Both the position numbers and the translations under genes were made by a program. A DNA stretch of 64,000 bases, taken from assembly GCA_026225945.1 (NCBI GenBank), contig JAMJFZ010000199.1, forward strand, positions 64,586,001-64,650,000, in the 5' to 3' direction. This DNA comes from Cricetomys ansorgei. Its lineage: Eukaryota > Chordata > Mammalia > Rodentia > Nesomyidae. Below the pieces are notes generated by a model. That model did no database searches, had not been told where the DNA came from, and saw nothing but the letters and a program-made list of their open reading frames with translations. Of this stretch, positions 1 through 10,997 are shown piece after piece. How positions within the stretch are numbered: the first letter of the stretch is position 1; each line of letters opens with the position of its first letter.

Positions 1-819
1 TTGAGGACAGAGGCAGGCACAGGCACATACCAACAGCAATGGTAATGCTGACCCAAGAGAATTTCTCCTCCTCCTTTGCCCATTCCAGGTACTGTATTAT
101 TTATCACATGTGACACAAACAGTAACTAGTAAAACTTTCCAGCTTCTCAACAACTTAATCACCCGTCAGATATATTTCTCCAGCACCCTAGGCCTTGGCC
201 AGAGGGACTTATTAGCCAAACATTTTTTTCATCTAGAATCTTTCCTTGTTAGCAAGTGTCCGACAGATGATCAATAAGCCCGACTGTTTTGAATGCCAGT
301 CTGAATATTCCCAGGAAGGAGCCATGGTATGATGAGAGTGGCTAATGAACCCATCAACGGGAAATTTACCACCCAGTCTTGGCTTCTGCTCAGGAGACTG
401 GCTGCTGTCCCTCATCATATATAAAAGGTTTTGTGGGAAATTTTTCTAAGTCTTGTTTGCAGCTGTTCCTCCAGTATTATATATTTTCCTTATTGTCTGT
501 GGGGACCTAATTACAGTGCCTGAATGACTTCTCTAATCCACGGCACCTGCTGTAGCTGATATCATTCAGGAATAGAAGTACAGCAGCTGCAGACAGATGT
601 ATCTCACTTTGCCCACTGACTACGAACCTGAAGGGTGCTGTGTGAATCCAAGACTGACAATCTGAACCTTCCTTTTGGTTTATAATACGGGTTTGGAGAT
701 ACTGTTTCCAAGATTATAGACAGTGATTTATTGATAGTGTACAACACCACCTCCTGCCTTCATTCTCATCTGTGTAAGGCCCTAGGTATAGGAGGTACAT
801 TCTCTGACTTAATCTGAAT
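1..819. other. Zfat intron 2, unique sequence
   Basis: This is part of intron 2 of Zfat, which runs from 1743 leftwards out of the window. I recognise no repeat or exon in it. Confidence 0.6.
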
Positions 820-935
820 ATTTGTCTTCATTTCTTAGGTAAACAAAGCGAAGATTAGAAAAGAAATTTCAATTGTTTTAAATAATTCAGCTAGTGGGTG
901 CCAAAGCTGAACTCACCCCACACTTGTCTGATGTC
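820..935 (-). repeat. MIR SINE, diverged
   Basis: The order of remnants (a TTTCTTAGGTAAACAAAG-like block, then CAGCTAGTGGGTGCCAAAGC, then TGAACTCACCCC) follows the reverse complement of the MIR core. It is very diverged. Confidence 0.4.
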
Positions 936-967
936 AGGCTCCTGTTTTTATTCCATTAGAACCTGCC

Positions 968-1164
968 TCATACATACATACATACACACATACATATATA
1001 TACACACACATACATATATATACACATACACAGATACATATACATACATATACTACAACAAATAAACACACATACATATATACACATACATACATATATA
1101 CATAGATATACACATACATACACATATACATACACACACATACATACACACACATACATACAAA
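968..1164. repeat. (TACA)n/(CACATA)n microsatellite
   Basis: About 195 bases of TACA, CACA and TATA units, interrupted once near 1052-1066. The open frames of Tyr, Val, Cys and Met codons in it are artefacts. It directly abuts the LTR that starts at 1167. Confidence 0.95.
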
Positions 1165-1166
1165 CT

Positions 1167-1488
1167 TGTTGTGGAAGTTTATTTTTAGTTATGTATAAAA
1201 TAATTGCTTTCTGCACTGTTGCGTGAGGGACTGCTTAGGTTCTGGCATTTTATTTTGTTTGCAGGTGTTGGATTTATGTGGGAGATGTTTGATTGCTAAT
1301 GATCTGCATGTGCTATCAATAGAACACCTGAGGAGTTCTGTATCAATAAAAACAACCTGAGCTGGGATGCTGAGGGTTCCACTGTTGAGTATGGCATTGG
1401 CCATGATGGTGGTTCCCTCTGCTGAGGTCTAGCAGAGTTTGCACGTATGAATATGGCTTCTTGTTGTCCTTGCTGAGCCACCACAGCA
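1167..1488 (+). mobile_element. Solo LTR, TGTTGTGG family, copy 1
   Basis: It begins TGTTGTGGAAGTTTATTTTT and ends near CCACCACAGCA. Internally it has TCAATAAAAACA, a polyadenylation signal, and the block GGTTCCCTCTGCTGAGGTCT, which is shared with copies at 26397 and 33126. Terminal inverted repeats and TG...CA ends fit an ERV LTR. The size of 306-322 bases across the three copies would suit the mys family of cricetid rodents, but that name is unverified. Confidence 0.7.
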
Positions 1489-1495
1489 GCTAACT

Positions 1496-1498
<3 letters not shown>

Positions 1499-1534
<36 letters not shown>

Positions 1535-1538
1535 ACAT
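1499..1538. repeat. (CA)n microsatellite
   Basis: A nearly pure AC dinucleotide run with one AAAC interruption, about 205 bases from the donor of Zfat exon 2. Confidence 0.95.
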
Positions 1539-1743
1539 TGACCAGGTATTAGACACCTACAGAAGCTACTGGTTAGTAAATTTAAAGATCTGATCATCCA
1601 CAAGATCTACATTCAGACAATTATGTGATTCCAGGGTGGATTTTCTAAGTTTCTGCTGTGTACATGAACCAGAGAGCTGGCCTCACAGTAGTCTAGCGTG
1701 TTCCTGTACCACAAGTCCCACCCAGCATGCCTAGTGTCCTTAC

Positions 1744-1920
1744 CATCTCCACCCCTGCTTGGGTTGGGGGTCTCAGGAGTATTCAGAGGCCTGAGGGGTA
1801 TGATGACATCATCCACATTGACCCCTTCTTCCCTGTGCTTCTCAGAAACATGGGTCAGGAGTTCTGACTGACTTGGTGAGAAGAGATTACAACATTTACA
1901 CATGAAGATGGCTGTGTTTT
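1744..1920 (-). CDS. Zfat: Zfat coding exon 2 (first C2H2 zinc finger)
   Basis: This 177-base internal exon of Zfat encodes residues 7 (split codon) to 65 and the first base of codon 66. The acceptor is a run of 16 T followed by ACAG, with AG at 1922-1921. The donor is GATG|GTAAGG, with GT at 1743-1742. The peptide begins (E)NTAIFMCKCCNLF and contains one C2H2 finger: C14-x2-C17-x12-H30-x4-H35. A linker with HVSEKHREEGVNVDD and IIPLRPLNTPE follows. These match ZFAT closely, with conservative rodent differences. The exon ends in phase 1 after GDG, where ZFAT continues with the segment holding the AT-hook (KRGRPKG), which is outside the window. The open frame runs past the donor to a stop at 1613, so an unspliced reading is artefactual. 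Fingers 2 onwards lie beyond base 1. Paralogy is unlikely because I know of no close ZFAT paralogue in mammals. Confidence 0.95.
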
Positions 1921-1940
1921 CTGTAAAAAAAAAAAAAAAA
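1921..1940 (-). promoter_or_regulatory. Zfat: Splice acceptor of Zfat exon 2 with uninterrupted T16 tract
   Basis: On the minus strand 16 consecutive T (1940-1925) are followed by ACAG. This is a strong polypyrimidine tract made of a homopolymer, so its length is likely to vary between individuals. Confidence 0.85.
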
Positions 1941-1999
1941 CAAACACAGAAAATATTGTTATTTCTCCATCACATAAACAATGATTACTCCAAAGAGTC

Positions 2000-2044
<45 letters not shown>
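2000..2044. repeat. (AAT)n microsatellite
   Basis: A pure run of about 15 AAT units lying 80 bases outside the exon 2 acceptor. It creates a poly-Ile frame that is not a gene. Confidence 0.95.
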
Positions 2045-2047
<3 letters not shown>

Positions 2048-4029
2048 AATTTCCATATGCACTGTCATCCAACTCTTGCAGACTGTGTCCCTTTGCAGAC
2101 ACCTCAGGTGGCCATGATCAAAATAAAATTATTTTTTCAGTATTTCAAGACTCTGTCCTGAAGAGACACGGACCTCTCTGTGACCCAAATCCACCCAGCA
2201 ACTCAGCCTCCAGAAGAGCACAGTCAACAGAAAACAACCATAGCCCTTGAAAAGTTAAACCCTGCCCTCAGATAAAGGAGGAAGCACACTGGGAGTCACT
2301 CAATACTCCAGCCAGAGTCTCTTGGACCAGGAGCAAGGAAAGGTTGACCAAGACAGCACTTCCCAAGAGCTGAGTCCCTTGAAATGACTGAACAACTGGT
2401 TCCAGCACTGAATGAGACACAAAAGCTAGCAATGTGTTGCTTTATGACACTTAATTCCTACCTAAAACAAACTTTTCACAATAAAACTAAGAATTGTTCT
2501 TGTTCCTAACATTATATTAAGTGAGGAGATGTAATAACAGGGGAAAGAACCCATCTTTCAGTTTGAAAAAATAATGATAGATGCATATAAACTATTATAT
2601 TTAGGAAGGAGCCAAAAGCCATGAAGAGGCTTATTTTTGTTGACATTTTTACATGTTTACCGAAAAGAGAGACTGTTATGATACAAAAAACCATGGATTT
2701 GCTGCCAGATAGACCCAGGTTAAGTTTCCAATTCCCATCCAGAAATACTATACAGTGGGGTGATCTTGAAGAAGTTCAAGCACCCTCTGTGGCTGAAGTC
2801 AGTGGGCAGAGAAGGTAAAAGCCTCCTTGGCAGCAGACACCAGGTGATCCCATCATACTCCAAGGCCATGACTCAGCTGCCCTCTGCCTTGTCCCAACAG
2901 CTGAAATCTATGTACTGTGCTGCTCCTTGTGAGATTCACATCAGCTGTTATCCCTGGGTCCATGCTCACCAATACCACAGACCTCTAGGCCCCTGCACTC
3001 TGTCCTGTTAAGTAGGTGTCACATGACTCTCTCAGTACCTTTCTGCTTATTTCACTAGACAGAGTTGGCAGCAGCCCCTTCTCCACAGATACCTGCTGGC
3101 CCGCCTTCTTTTTCACCCATCCCAGGTGCACTACTGCTAGTGTTACTGTCAGAATCAGTGCAAGCACTGGCACTCTCAGTGTGGGCAAAGGGGCAGCAGT
3201 CAGTCCCATAGACAGTATGCAAAGCTGTGGGCTCTAGATGATAAAAGCAGAATGCCACAAACTGCTGTCATTATTACCTTTAGTTACACAAAGACAATGC
3301 ATCCCTTGTTGCCTGAATCCAGGAAGGCAGGCCACTGGACACATCATACAATGGCTGGTGCATGCAGAACCCACACCTTTCATCCACTCAGCATACTGTT
3401 TCAGTTCAGTCTGTTGCTTCTTTCTGTAGCTCCCTCCTGGAGTTCTCCCACTGCCCTGCAAATATGTCCTCATCTCTTCCATCTGAAAATGAAAACCTCT
3501 CTTGATAACCACCCTCACACTCCATTTTTCTCCTTCTCTGTGTAGCAAGAGAAAGAATATGAGAACCAGGGTAACCAGCCACACTGCTTTGCTGGGATGA
3601 AGACCAAAGCCAGCCAGGTACTGGAAGTCACAGCAGCGAGACCTTCCCTGGATTCACAGAAAGGGTCGAAGGTAACTGCCTCACAGATCAGTTCCTAGAA
3701 AATACGTGAAACAGAAATTTAACACAGCAGAACACTGCTTTGTCAATAAAACATTCTCATGAATGCTGTTGATCAATACTTCATTTTTTTCCAAGAACTG
3801 TTTAATTCCTAAGGAACTCAAAATGTTTTCCAAGCAAGATGTTGTACTCTAACAACACTGTTCTGCATAGAAAGCCACAACATCTCAACATGGTTCCTGC
3901 TGAACATATATCAACATGGTTTAGGCAGAAACTAGCTTGTAATACTCAGCCAACATGTAAGAAAACTGAGGCTAAAGGAAAAACTTGCTTCCATCCCAGT
4001 AGCTGGACTGGTAGCCAGATGCCCAGTAT
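2045..4029. other. Intronic sequence with little recognisable content
   Basis: No exon is recognised. A weak MIR-like stretch lies at about 2690-2800 (CCCAGGTTAAGTTTCC, then GGTGATCTTGAAGAAGTTCA). The short open frames here have no domain or codon signature. Confidence 0.5.
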
Positions 4030-4378
4030 ATTGCTTACTCCTCTGGCTGTGATAAAGCACTCAACAAAAGAAACTTCAGTAAGGATGAGTTATCTGGTCT
4101 CACGGTAGAAGGGTCTCACAGTCCACCATGGAGGAAAACACAGGGTGGCAGGAGCTAAAAGCAGCAGATCACACTGCCAGTCAAGAAGCAGAGAGAGATG
4201 AATACTTAGTTCACTTTCTCCTTTTCATTTAGTCTGGACCCCAGGACCATGAAATGGTATTTCTCACAGTTAGAACGGGTCTTCCCACTTAGATTAACAG
4301 AATCTAGATTATCCCTCAGAGGCATGATCTAAGTGATCCTAGATCCTGTCAAATGGACAGTATTAACCATCACACCCT
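4030..4378 (-). mobile_element. ERVL/MaLR-type LTR, minus orientation
   Basis: Read on the minus strand it starts TGTGATGGTTAATACTGTCC, with GACAGGATCTAGGATCAC, GGGAAGACCC and a GAGAGATGAATACT block near its middle. This is a common rodent LTR pattern, and a plus-strand relative lies at 24165-24475. The family name is from memory of its pattern and is approximate. Confidence 0.6.
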
Positions 4379-5125
4379 GATACTTGGTTTTGACGTGGAT
4401 ACGTGTGGCTAGAAGCCATGAGCTGAGCTCCATTAAGTTACAGCTAAAATAGTCAAGATACCTACAGGACTAAAGTCAGTCATGTCTGAAACAAACTTAA
4501 ATGCCTAACTAACATATCAACCACAGATCACTGACAAGCCCTGATCTGATGAATCTAGGCCAGGCCTGCCCAGAGGCAACTCTCACGCCACCAGAACACA
4601 GACAACAGAGAACCACTGTTTGTTACAGTTTACAATGGTGTAACGTCTAGTCTAATATTCTAACATCATTTCACAGATGCTCTCAGGAGACTGAGAACCT
4701 TGTGACATTTAGCAAGGGAGGATGTCGGGGGACCATAGAGTTAGTATGAGGCCTCTCTCAGTTCAAAGGCACAGAAAGCATCATGTGGAGATTAAATAAA
4801 TATGATGACTTTTTGTATGACAGCACCAGAGAGGGCCTGGGTACCCCAGGGTGACACCTACCTCATCCATCTGCTATTAATTAGCATGAGCTTCCCAGGT
4901 ACCCACTGCATGTTCAGCTGTTGGGCAGGAAACTATGCCTGCAGTTCTGCAGACAAAAACAAGCACTGAGACCCAGGGCCATTCACATAAATGTGGGTTC
5001 AGCCAAGCAGTGTGACCATGAGACAGGGTTCAGTGAGGAAAACTGGACCAGGAAAGGCTGCTAGGGACAGAAGCTTCTCCACAAAGGCTGCTAGAGGTCA
5101 GAGCCACAGGACAGCAACAGACAAA
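4379..5125. other. Intronic sequence, nothing recognised
   Basis: Mixed-composition DNA without a recognisable repeat or exon. Confidence 0.5.
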
Positions 5126-5133
5126 TCCTAGAA

Positions 5134-5487
5134 CAGTAGTTCTCAACCTTCCTAATACTACGACACTTTTATACACTTCCTCATGTTGTTCCTCCCCAAC
5201 CATAAAATTATTTTTGTGGCTACTTTATAACTATTATTTTGCTACCTTATGAGCCATAAGGTAAATATGATTTTTTTACATTATGAAATGCAAGAGTTTT
5301 TTTTTAATTTTTACAAAAACATTTTGTAAAACTTACAAAAGATTTACAAAATTTACAAAATAAGATTTACAAAAAAAAAAACATCAAATATGTAAATATC
5401 TGCTATGCAGATGGTCTTAGGTGCCCCCTGTGAAAGGGTCATTTGAACCCCCCAAAGGGGTCACAACCCACAGGTTGAGATCAACTA
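5134..5487 (-). mobile_element. URR1-type hAT (Charlie) non-autonomous transposon
   Basis: The ends CAGTAGTTCTCAACC and GGTTGAGATCAACTA are degenerate hAT terminal inverted repeats. The element is flanked by a perfect 8-base target duplication, TCCTAGAA, at 5126-5133 and 5488-5495, the hallmark of hAT insertion. Internal TGTTGTTCCTCCCCAACCAT and AAGGGTCATTTGAACCCCC blocks match the copy at 28019. About 100 bases of TTTACAAAA-type repeats have expanded inside it (5290-5385). Confidence 0.88.
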
Positions 5488-5495
5488 TCCTAGAA

Positions 5496-8190
5496 GACAT
5501 CAAATGGGAAGGGGACTCCCAGAAATTGAGATGTTAAAGAGCAGCACGGTCAAGATGCCCTCACTCAGGAGCTGCACCAGCTTCTTGAAGTCCTGCTCTG
5601 CTGAGCCCCATCTAGCCCACCAAACCAGTCCCTTGGGAATGGGAGGACTTGTTTACCTACTGTACCAGAAACAGGAACACCTGAGCTACATGAGGAGACA
5701 GAGAAAATGGCAGGGATAGGGGTGCGGGTGGAGATTGGGGGTTGCTGGCATGATAGAGGAAACCACTAAAGGGGTCTGTCAAGAACAAGAGGGGGTGCAT
5801 GAAGTCCTGAGATACAGGGCTGCAAAGAGAGGAGCCAGGCTACTGACTGGAAATGAGCAACAGAGGGGAGGCAAGTGAGGGCTTCTGCTTGGCTACTAAC
5901 AATGTAATTGTGTCTTCAATAACTGCCTGCTCCAGAGACCCAGGACAAAGCACAGAGCATACCCTCTTGAACACAGACCTCCAACACAAAAGGTGACAGA
6001 GCACTCCTTGGAGATGTTCTTAAAGCTGTTCATGAACAGCAAAATGCCAAGGCATATAAAAAAGGGGTATTGTATCATGATGTACCCCCAAATGTTAAAG
6101 ATTATTAATACATCAAAATAACAACAGGAGAGCCACTTTTATTTCTACAGAGGCCAGATATGAAAAAGTGCATCTTAAATCCTGAAATATAGCCATAATT
6201 ATGTTGTCAGCTAGCTCTGCTGAAGATGTGATAATTTGGGTGCATTTTGGGGTCCAATTACTATGCTCCCTTGCTTAACAAAAGAACTCAGAGAGAAAAT
6301 GACATTCTTAGCACAAGGAGACCCATAGCAGTCTATAGTATGAGCATGCAATTCCCCTGAACTATCTGCTGGCTGGAAGCATCTACTCTACACTGTTATA
6401 GAGGAAAGCCTTAAGATGCTACCTTAGCAAATCTTCGTTTCTAAACTCTAAGCTGAGGAGCAGCCAGGAACTCTGTGGACCTCTGTCTTACCTGCCCTGG
6501 AGACCCTAAGATGAACAAGGGCTCTGCCCTAGCCCTCCCAGAAGGTGACCATGAACTAGACTGTGAGTCTGGGGTACCAGGGCATGACTGAGCATTAGAG
6601 GAACTGTAGTCTGAAGTCACAGGTTGTATGTAGTCAATGTGAAGAATATTCTGGCATCTGGCACACCATCTAACATCTTGTGCTGTTGTTCCTGGTAAGT
6701 CCATTCAGCATGACTCAAAAAAAACAGGGTTCTGGTATCTGTGGTCTCAGCCCTTATGCTAGCGCCTATCCTGAAAAGGTCATTTACTACAAAAGTAACA
6801 ATATGAGTTCATGTTCAATGTAAAACAGTCACAAACAACATTAGCGCCAATAGAATCACTGAGTGCCCTTGTAAGGCTCCTTTAAATTTGCTGAGCATCA
6901 GAGACAGAGTCAGACAAAGACCCAGGTAGAGTCCTCCTCAGATCATTAAGAGCCTTTCCCATCCTTCCAGAGCCACCCATGCTTACTCCAACTCCAGACA
7001 CAGCAGGGAGAAGGGCAGAATAGACACTGGGTATCACTGACCTGGACAGTGGGGTCAGGAGCCCTGGGGGAAATCTCACAATAAATACTCTTTCTTACAG
7101 AAACAGCCTTAGAGATGACTGAGGTATCTTGTGAAGCTTCTCAAGACTGGATGTCGATTCCCAGGTTTCCTCTGACTGTGCATCTTTGAGCAGGTCTTAA
7201 ATCTTTCTAATTCAACACATAAAAGGCTGAAAGCAGTTAGTCCAGAATCCTCTGAGGTCTGTTTTATCTAGCCAAAGTATGAAGACTGAGCAGACCAGAA
7301 GGAGTCAGGACTCTCAGGAGACAGACACATGCATGTGCCTAGGGCAATACATACTACATGGCCAATCTCTACATCCTACACTCTCCTGCAGAGAGACAGC
7401 TGCTGGAACCTACTCAACACCCTAGACTCTGAACTCTCCTGAAATTGATTATATCCATGAGAAAGTGACTAGAATGAGAAAAACCTTAAGGCCAGCTGGG
7501 GAAAAGACAAGACATGGCAGGTGAGTGGCACAAGGCCCACTGAGGAGATGAAGAAGCTGGGTCAGAACATGGGGAGCAGCAGGCAGGCCAGAGCATCCTG
7601 CATATACACTCTCAGCTAGAGGCAGCCCAGTGCACACCTGCCATTCCAAACACTGTGGCGAAAGGTCCAGAAAGATGGGTAGATTAACTCTTTCTTCTCA
7701 CTAAGACAGGATAAAAGCTTGAGGGATTTAAGGTAAGCCAAGCGGGAGGAAACTCAAACTTGAGACAGGCCAGCTCACAACCATGGGACCTGGGGAACAG
7801 CACAGCAGTGACATGCTTTGGGTTTTGTCTTGCCTCCTGCAGCTAGCCTGGAGCCAAAGAGACCATAGATCTGCAACTCCAGCAAAAGCCTGTTTTCCAC
7901 CCAAAGGACAAGCGAGCGTTGCTGAGTAAAACAGGCACTCTCCACCCCACCACAACCAAACACCTTAGTAAACACTGGCCCTGGCCCCATCCCACATTCT
8001 AAGGTTGAGAGGGAACCAGAACTCTCACAAGCATCCAGCCATAATGCACATTCCAGTTCTCCACTAAAGTGCTACAGGAGGCCACAGGGGAGAGTCACTG
8101 ATACCATCAGCCCTCCTAGCCCTGGCTAGCCTTGATATAGCAGCAGAGGTACTTGAGACCCTAGATCCCACTCCAACCCAGTGTTAGCAG
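5496..8190. other. Intronic sequence without recognised elements
   Basis: No exon and no convincing mobile element. A perfect 16-base palindrome lies at 6025-6040, and a weak MIR-like stretch at about 7145-7230. Confidence 0.45.
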
Positions 8191-8214
8191 AGTCAGTATG
8201 GGCCTAGATTCCAC

Positions 8215-8572
8215 CAATTCACCCCAGAGACAATGGAAGAAGTATACAGTCTGGACTCCATCATCTAGCCTAGTGGGATTCTGGACCACTTCATCTGGTT
8301 GGAGCCTGGACTCCATCACACAGCCTAGTGGGAGCCTGGACTCTTGTCACCCAGCCCAGTGGATGCTTAGACTCCATCACACAGACAATTGAGAGCCTGA
8401 ACTCCATCACACAGCCCAGTGGAAGCCTGAACTCCATCACACAACCCAGTGGGAGCCTGAACTCCATCACACAGCCCAGTGGGAGCCTGGACTCCATCAC
8501 AGAGGCCATTAAGAGCCTGAACTCCATCACACAGCCCAGAGGGAGCCTGGACTCCAGCATCCAGCCCAATGT
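8215..8572. repeat. 30-base minisatellite, about 12 units
   Basis: Tandem units of the type GACTCCATCACACAGCCCAG plus TGGGAGCCTG repeat with a fixed 30-base period and a few substitutions per unit. As 30 is a multiple of three, both strands carry open frames with a ten-residue repeat (SLNSITQPSG on plus). I see no sign that it is translated. Confidence 0.9.
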
Positions 8573-8589
8573 CAAAAGAAGCAGCAGGG

Positions 8590-10085
8590 AAGATTAATTC
8601 AGGCCCACTGGAAGTAACAAGTCATCACCCTCTACCACAACAGGAAGCCAAGGCAGAAGAGATAAATAAAACCCAGGATTTCACAGCCCAAATAGCCATG
8701 ACTCAGTCACCATTCACTCCCAGGACTCGCATAAGGAAGGATAGAAAGCTATGAACAGAGATCTGCAAGATGAGACACAGCAGGATGATCTGACAAGGTC
8801 TAAAGCAACCACCACAAAAATGTCTTCAAAAGCAAATCCAAGAAGCATAGGAGATGGGAACTGGAGTTCCTCATCAAAGAAATAGACAAGGTAAAAGAAT
8901 AACAACTGGAAAGTTTAGAACAGAAAATTAAAACAACTACCACCAAAAATGTAACCGACAAAATAATGGGCTCAAAACAAAATGAGAAGAACAGAATAGC
9001 TGGTGATGCTGACCATAGAGCAGGACACATCTGAGGCCCAGAAAGGACAATGAGTAGAGTGTGGGGACCCGAGGGCCATGCAGACGAACTAAAACTGTCA
9101 TCAGAGCCTAGAGATAAGAAAAAGAAAAAATAGGGAAAATGTGGTAAACAGGATAAACTCAAATAAACTTATTCTAAGAAATAGACTTTTGAGAACTAAA
9201 AACAAAGAAGTATATGAGAATAGCAAGGGTGGAGGGCCTATTTCCTGTCAGAAAAAGCATTCAGGAGACAGAGATTTCTCACCCGACAGCGGAGGTCAGC
9301 AGAAAGTGGCACAATCCATCTAATTTCAAGCACATTGCTGAGACTTGGGGGTAAAGGAAGGGCACGGCTCACAGAGGCACAGCCAAGGTGCAGTCCAAGC
9401 TATGTGCCCATCTCTGAGAGCTGGAACAAAATCTCGGATTGTGAATTCCTGGCTGCATAGCCCATACATCTCAGTACATGCCATGTTGCCTCCACTCATG
9501 AGCCTTAGCCACAGCCCCAGTGGCCTAGCATCTTCCTCTTAGTAATAATGCCAATGGGGAGCCATTAAGAACCCAAATCAGTTAGATGAATTAATGACTG
9601 CAAAGTGCCTAAGCATATATCAACAACCACAAGAAGACAAAATGCTACATCGCTAGGTTATTAAATTACTCCACATAAAGACTGTACTTTAAAATTCCTT
9701 CTGCTCCTTGATTAACATAAATCACACTATCTGCTCTATAACTATCTTTTATTTGGATATATTAACTGCAAGAGAGTTCAAGAGCCAAAGCCAAGTCCCT
9801 ACTGAATTGTCTTATGATAGGAGATGGCAAGAATGCCTGTATATTTTTTTGTTTTCCTGCTTTTCACTTGCCCCTGTTATTAAATTCATAGAAGTTAGCA
9901 GCTTCCCAATAGGAGAGGAAATATTTTAACAGCATAAAGCCAGTCTGCTGTCACATCCAACATAATGAATAAAGCCTCTTGTTGTGCAGCTTTGAGCAAT
10001 ATAACAGCCCTTCCCACTGCCTCCCTGGTGCAACAGGCAGTGCAGCCTTATAAAATACTACCTTCCCTTACTACCTTCCCATCCT
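8590..10085. other. Intronic sequence, nothing recognised
   Basis: A-rich, with no recognisable exon. Open frames of up to 120 codons have no domain content. Confidence 0.45.
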
Positions 10086-10087
10086 AT

Positions 10088-10275
10088 GTGCATGAGTGTT
10101 TTTCCTGTATCGACATATGTATACCACTTGCATATGGTACCTTTGTAGGTCAGAAGAGAACATCAGATACCCTGGAACTGGAGTTACTGATTGCTTTAAC
10201 CTAATATGTGAATGCTGGGAAGAGAACACAGGCCCTCTGAAAGAGCACCCAGAACTCTAAACCACCAGTCCCCAT
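10088..10275 (-). repeat. B2 SINE, diverged
   Basis: On the minus strand a tRNA-derived head (around AGAGTTCTGGGTGCTC) is followed by CAGCATTCACATATTAGG and then GATGTTCTCTTCTGACCT, the usual B2 order. Confidence 0.65.
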
Positions 10276-10375
10276 CCTTCCTTCATTTTAAGGGAAGAAA
10301 ATCAGATTAGAATGTTTTCCTTTATCCCATTTACTCTGAAGAACGTTAATCACTTGTGTGGATATATTCCATGCT

Positions 10376-10640
10376 ATCACACTCATCATCACTATCAGCA
10401 TCATTATCAATCAACATGGTCACCAATGTCACAATCATCGCAAACATCATCACCATCACTGTGACCACTCTCACCATCATCAACACCATCATCACCATGG
10501 TTACTAGCATCACCACCACTGTTGTTAGCACTGTCATTGATACCACTTTCACCACCTTCATCACCAACACCAACACCATTATCACTATCACTACCATCAC
10601 CACCAACAACAACAACAACATTATCATTATCATTTATCAT
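10376..10640. repeat. Degenerate (CAT/CAC)n trinucleotide tract
   Basis: About 265 bases of CAT, CAC, ACT and AAC triplets. The resulting Thr/Ile-rich and Asp/Val-rich frames are compositional artefacts. Confidence 0.9.
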
Positions 10641-10843
10641 CACCAACATACATCAAAATTTGCTGGAACTAAAATTTTAAAAGGATGAAGTTGTCGAGGA
10701 GGAGGCTTCAATTCACCAAGCTCTCACCATCAGCCAATACCATAACACTAGGTGTACTTAATTTTCAAAGCAATCCTCTGAAATGGATTTCATTAGTGTA
10801 TTTCTTTACTGTAGGACAACATCTATTTTAAGAAGTACTAACA

Positions 10844-10997
10844 CACCAGGCGGTGGTGGCACACACCTTTAATGACAGCACTTGGGAAACAGAGGCAGGT
10901 GGATCTCTGTGAGTTTGAGGCCTGCCTGATCTACAAAGTGAGTTCCAGGACAGTTAGAGTTACAAAAGGGAAAGCCTGTCTCGAAAAACCAAAAAAA
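10844..10997 (+). repeat. B1 SINE
   Basis: A near full-length 7SL-derived B1: AGGCGGTGGTGGCACACACC, AGAGGCAGGTGGATCTCTG, GTGAGTTCCAGGACAG, and CCTGTCTCGAAAAACC with an A-rich tail. This is the best-preserved SINE in the window and points to a muroid rodent. Confidence 0.95.

Noticed and set aside
1613..1743. Continuation of the exon 2 reading frame to a stop at 1613
   Set aside because: The similarity to ZFAT ends exactly at the GTAAGG donor; the rest is intron 2.
8291..8597. Ten-residue repeat proteins on both strands
   Set aside because: They follow from the 30-base minisatellite period and lack any start, splice or domain support.
10346..10688. Frames of 80-110 codons rich in Thr/Ile or Asp/Gly
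   Set aside because: They are translations of the degenerate CAT/CAC tract.
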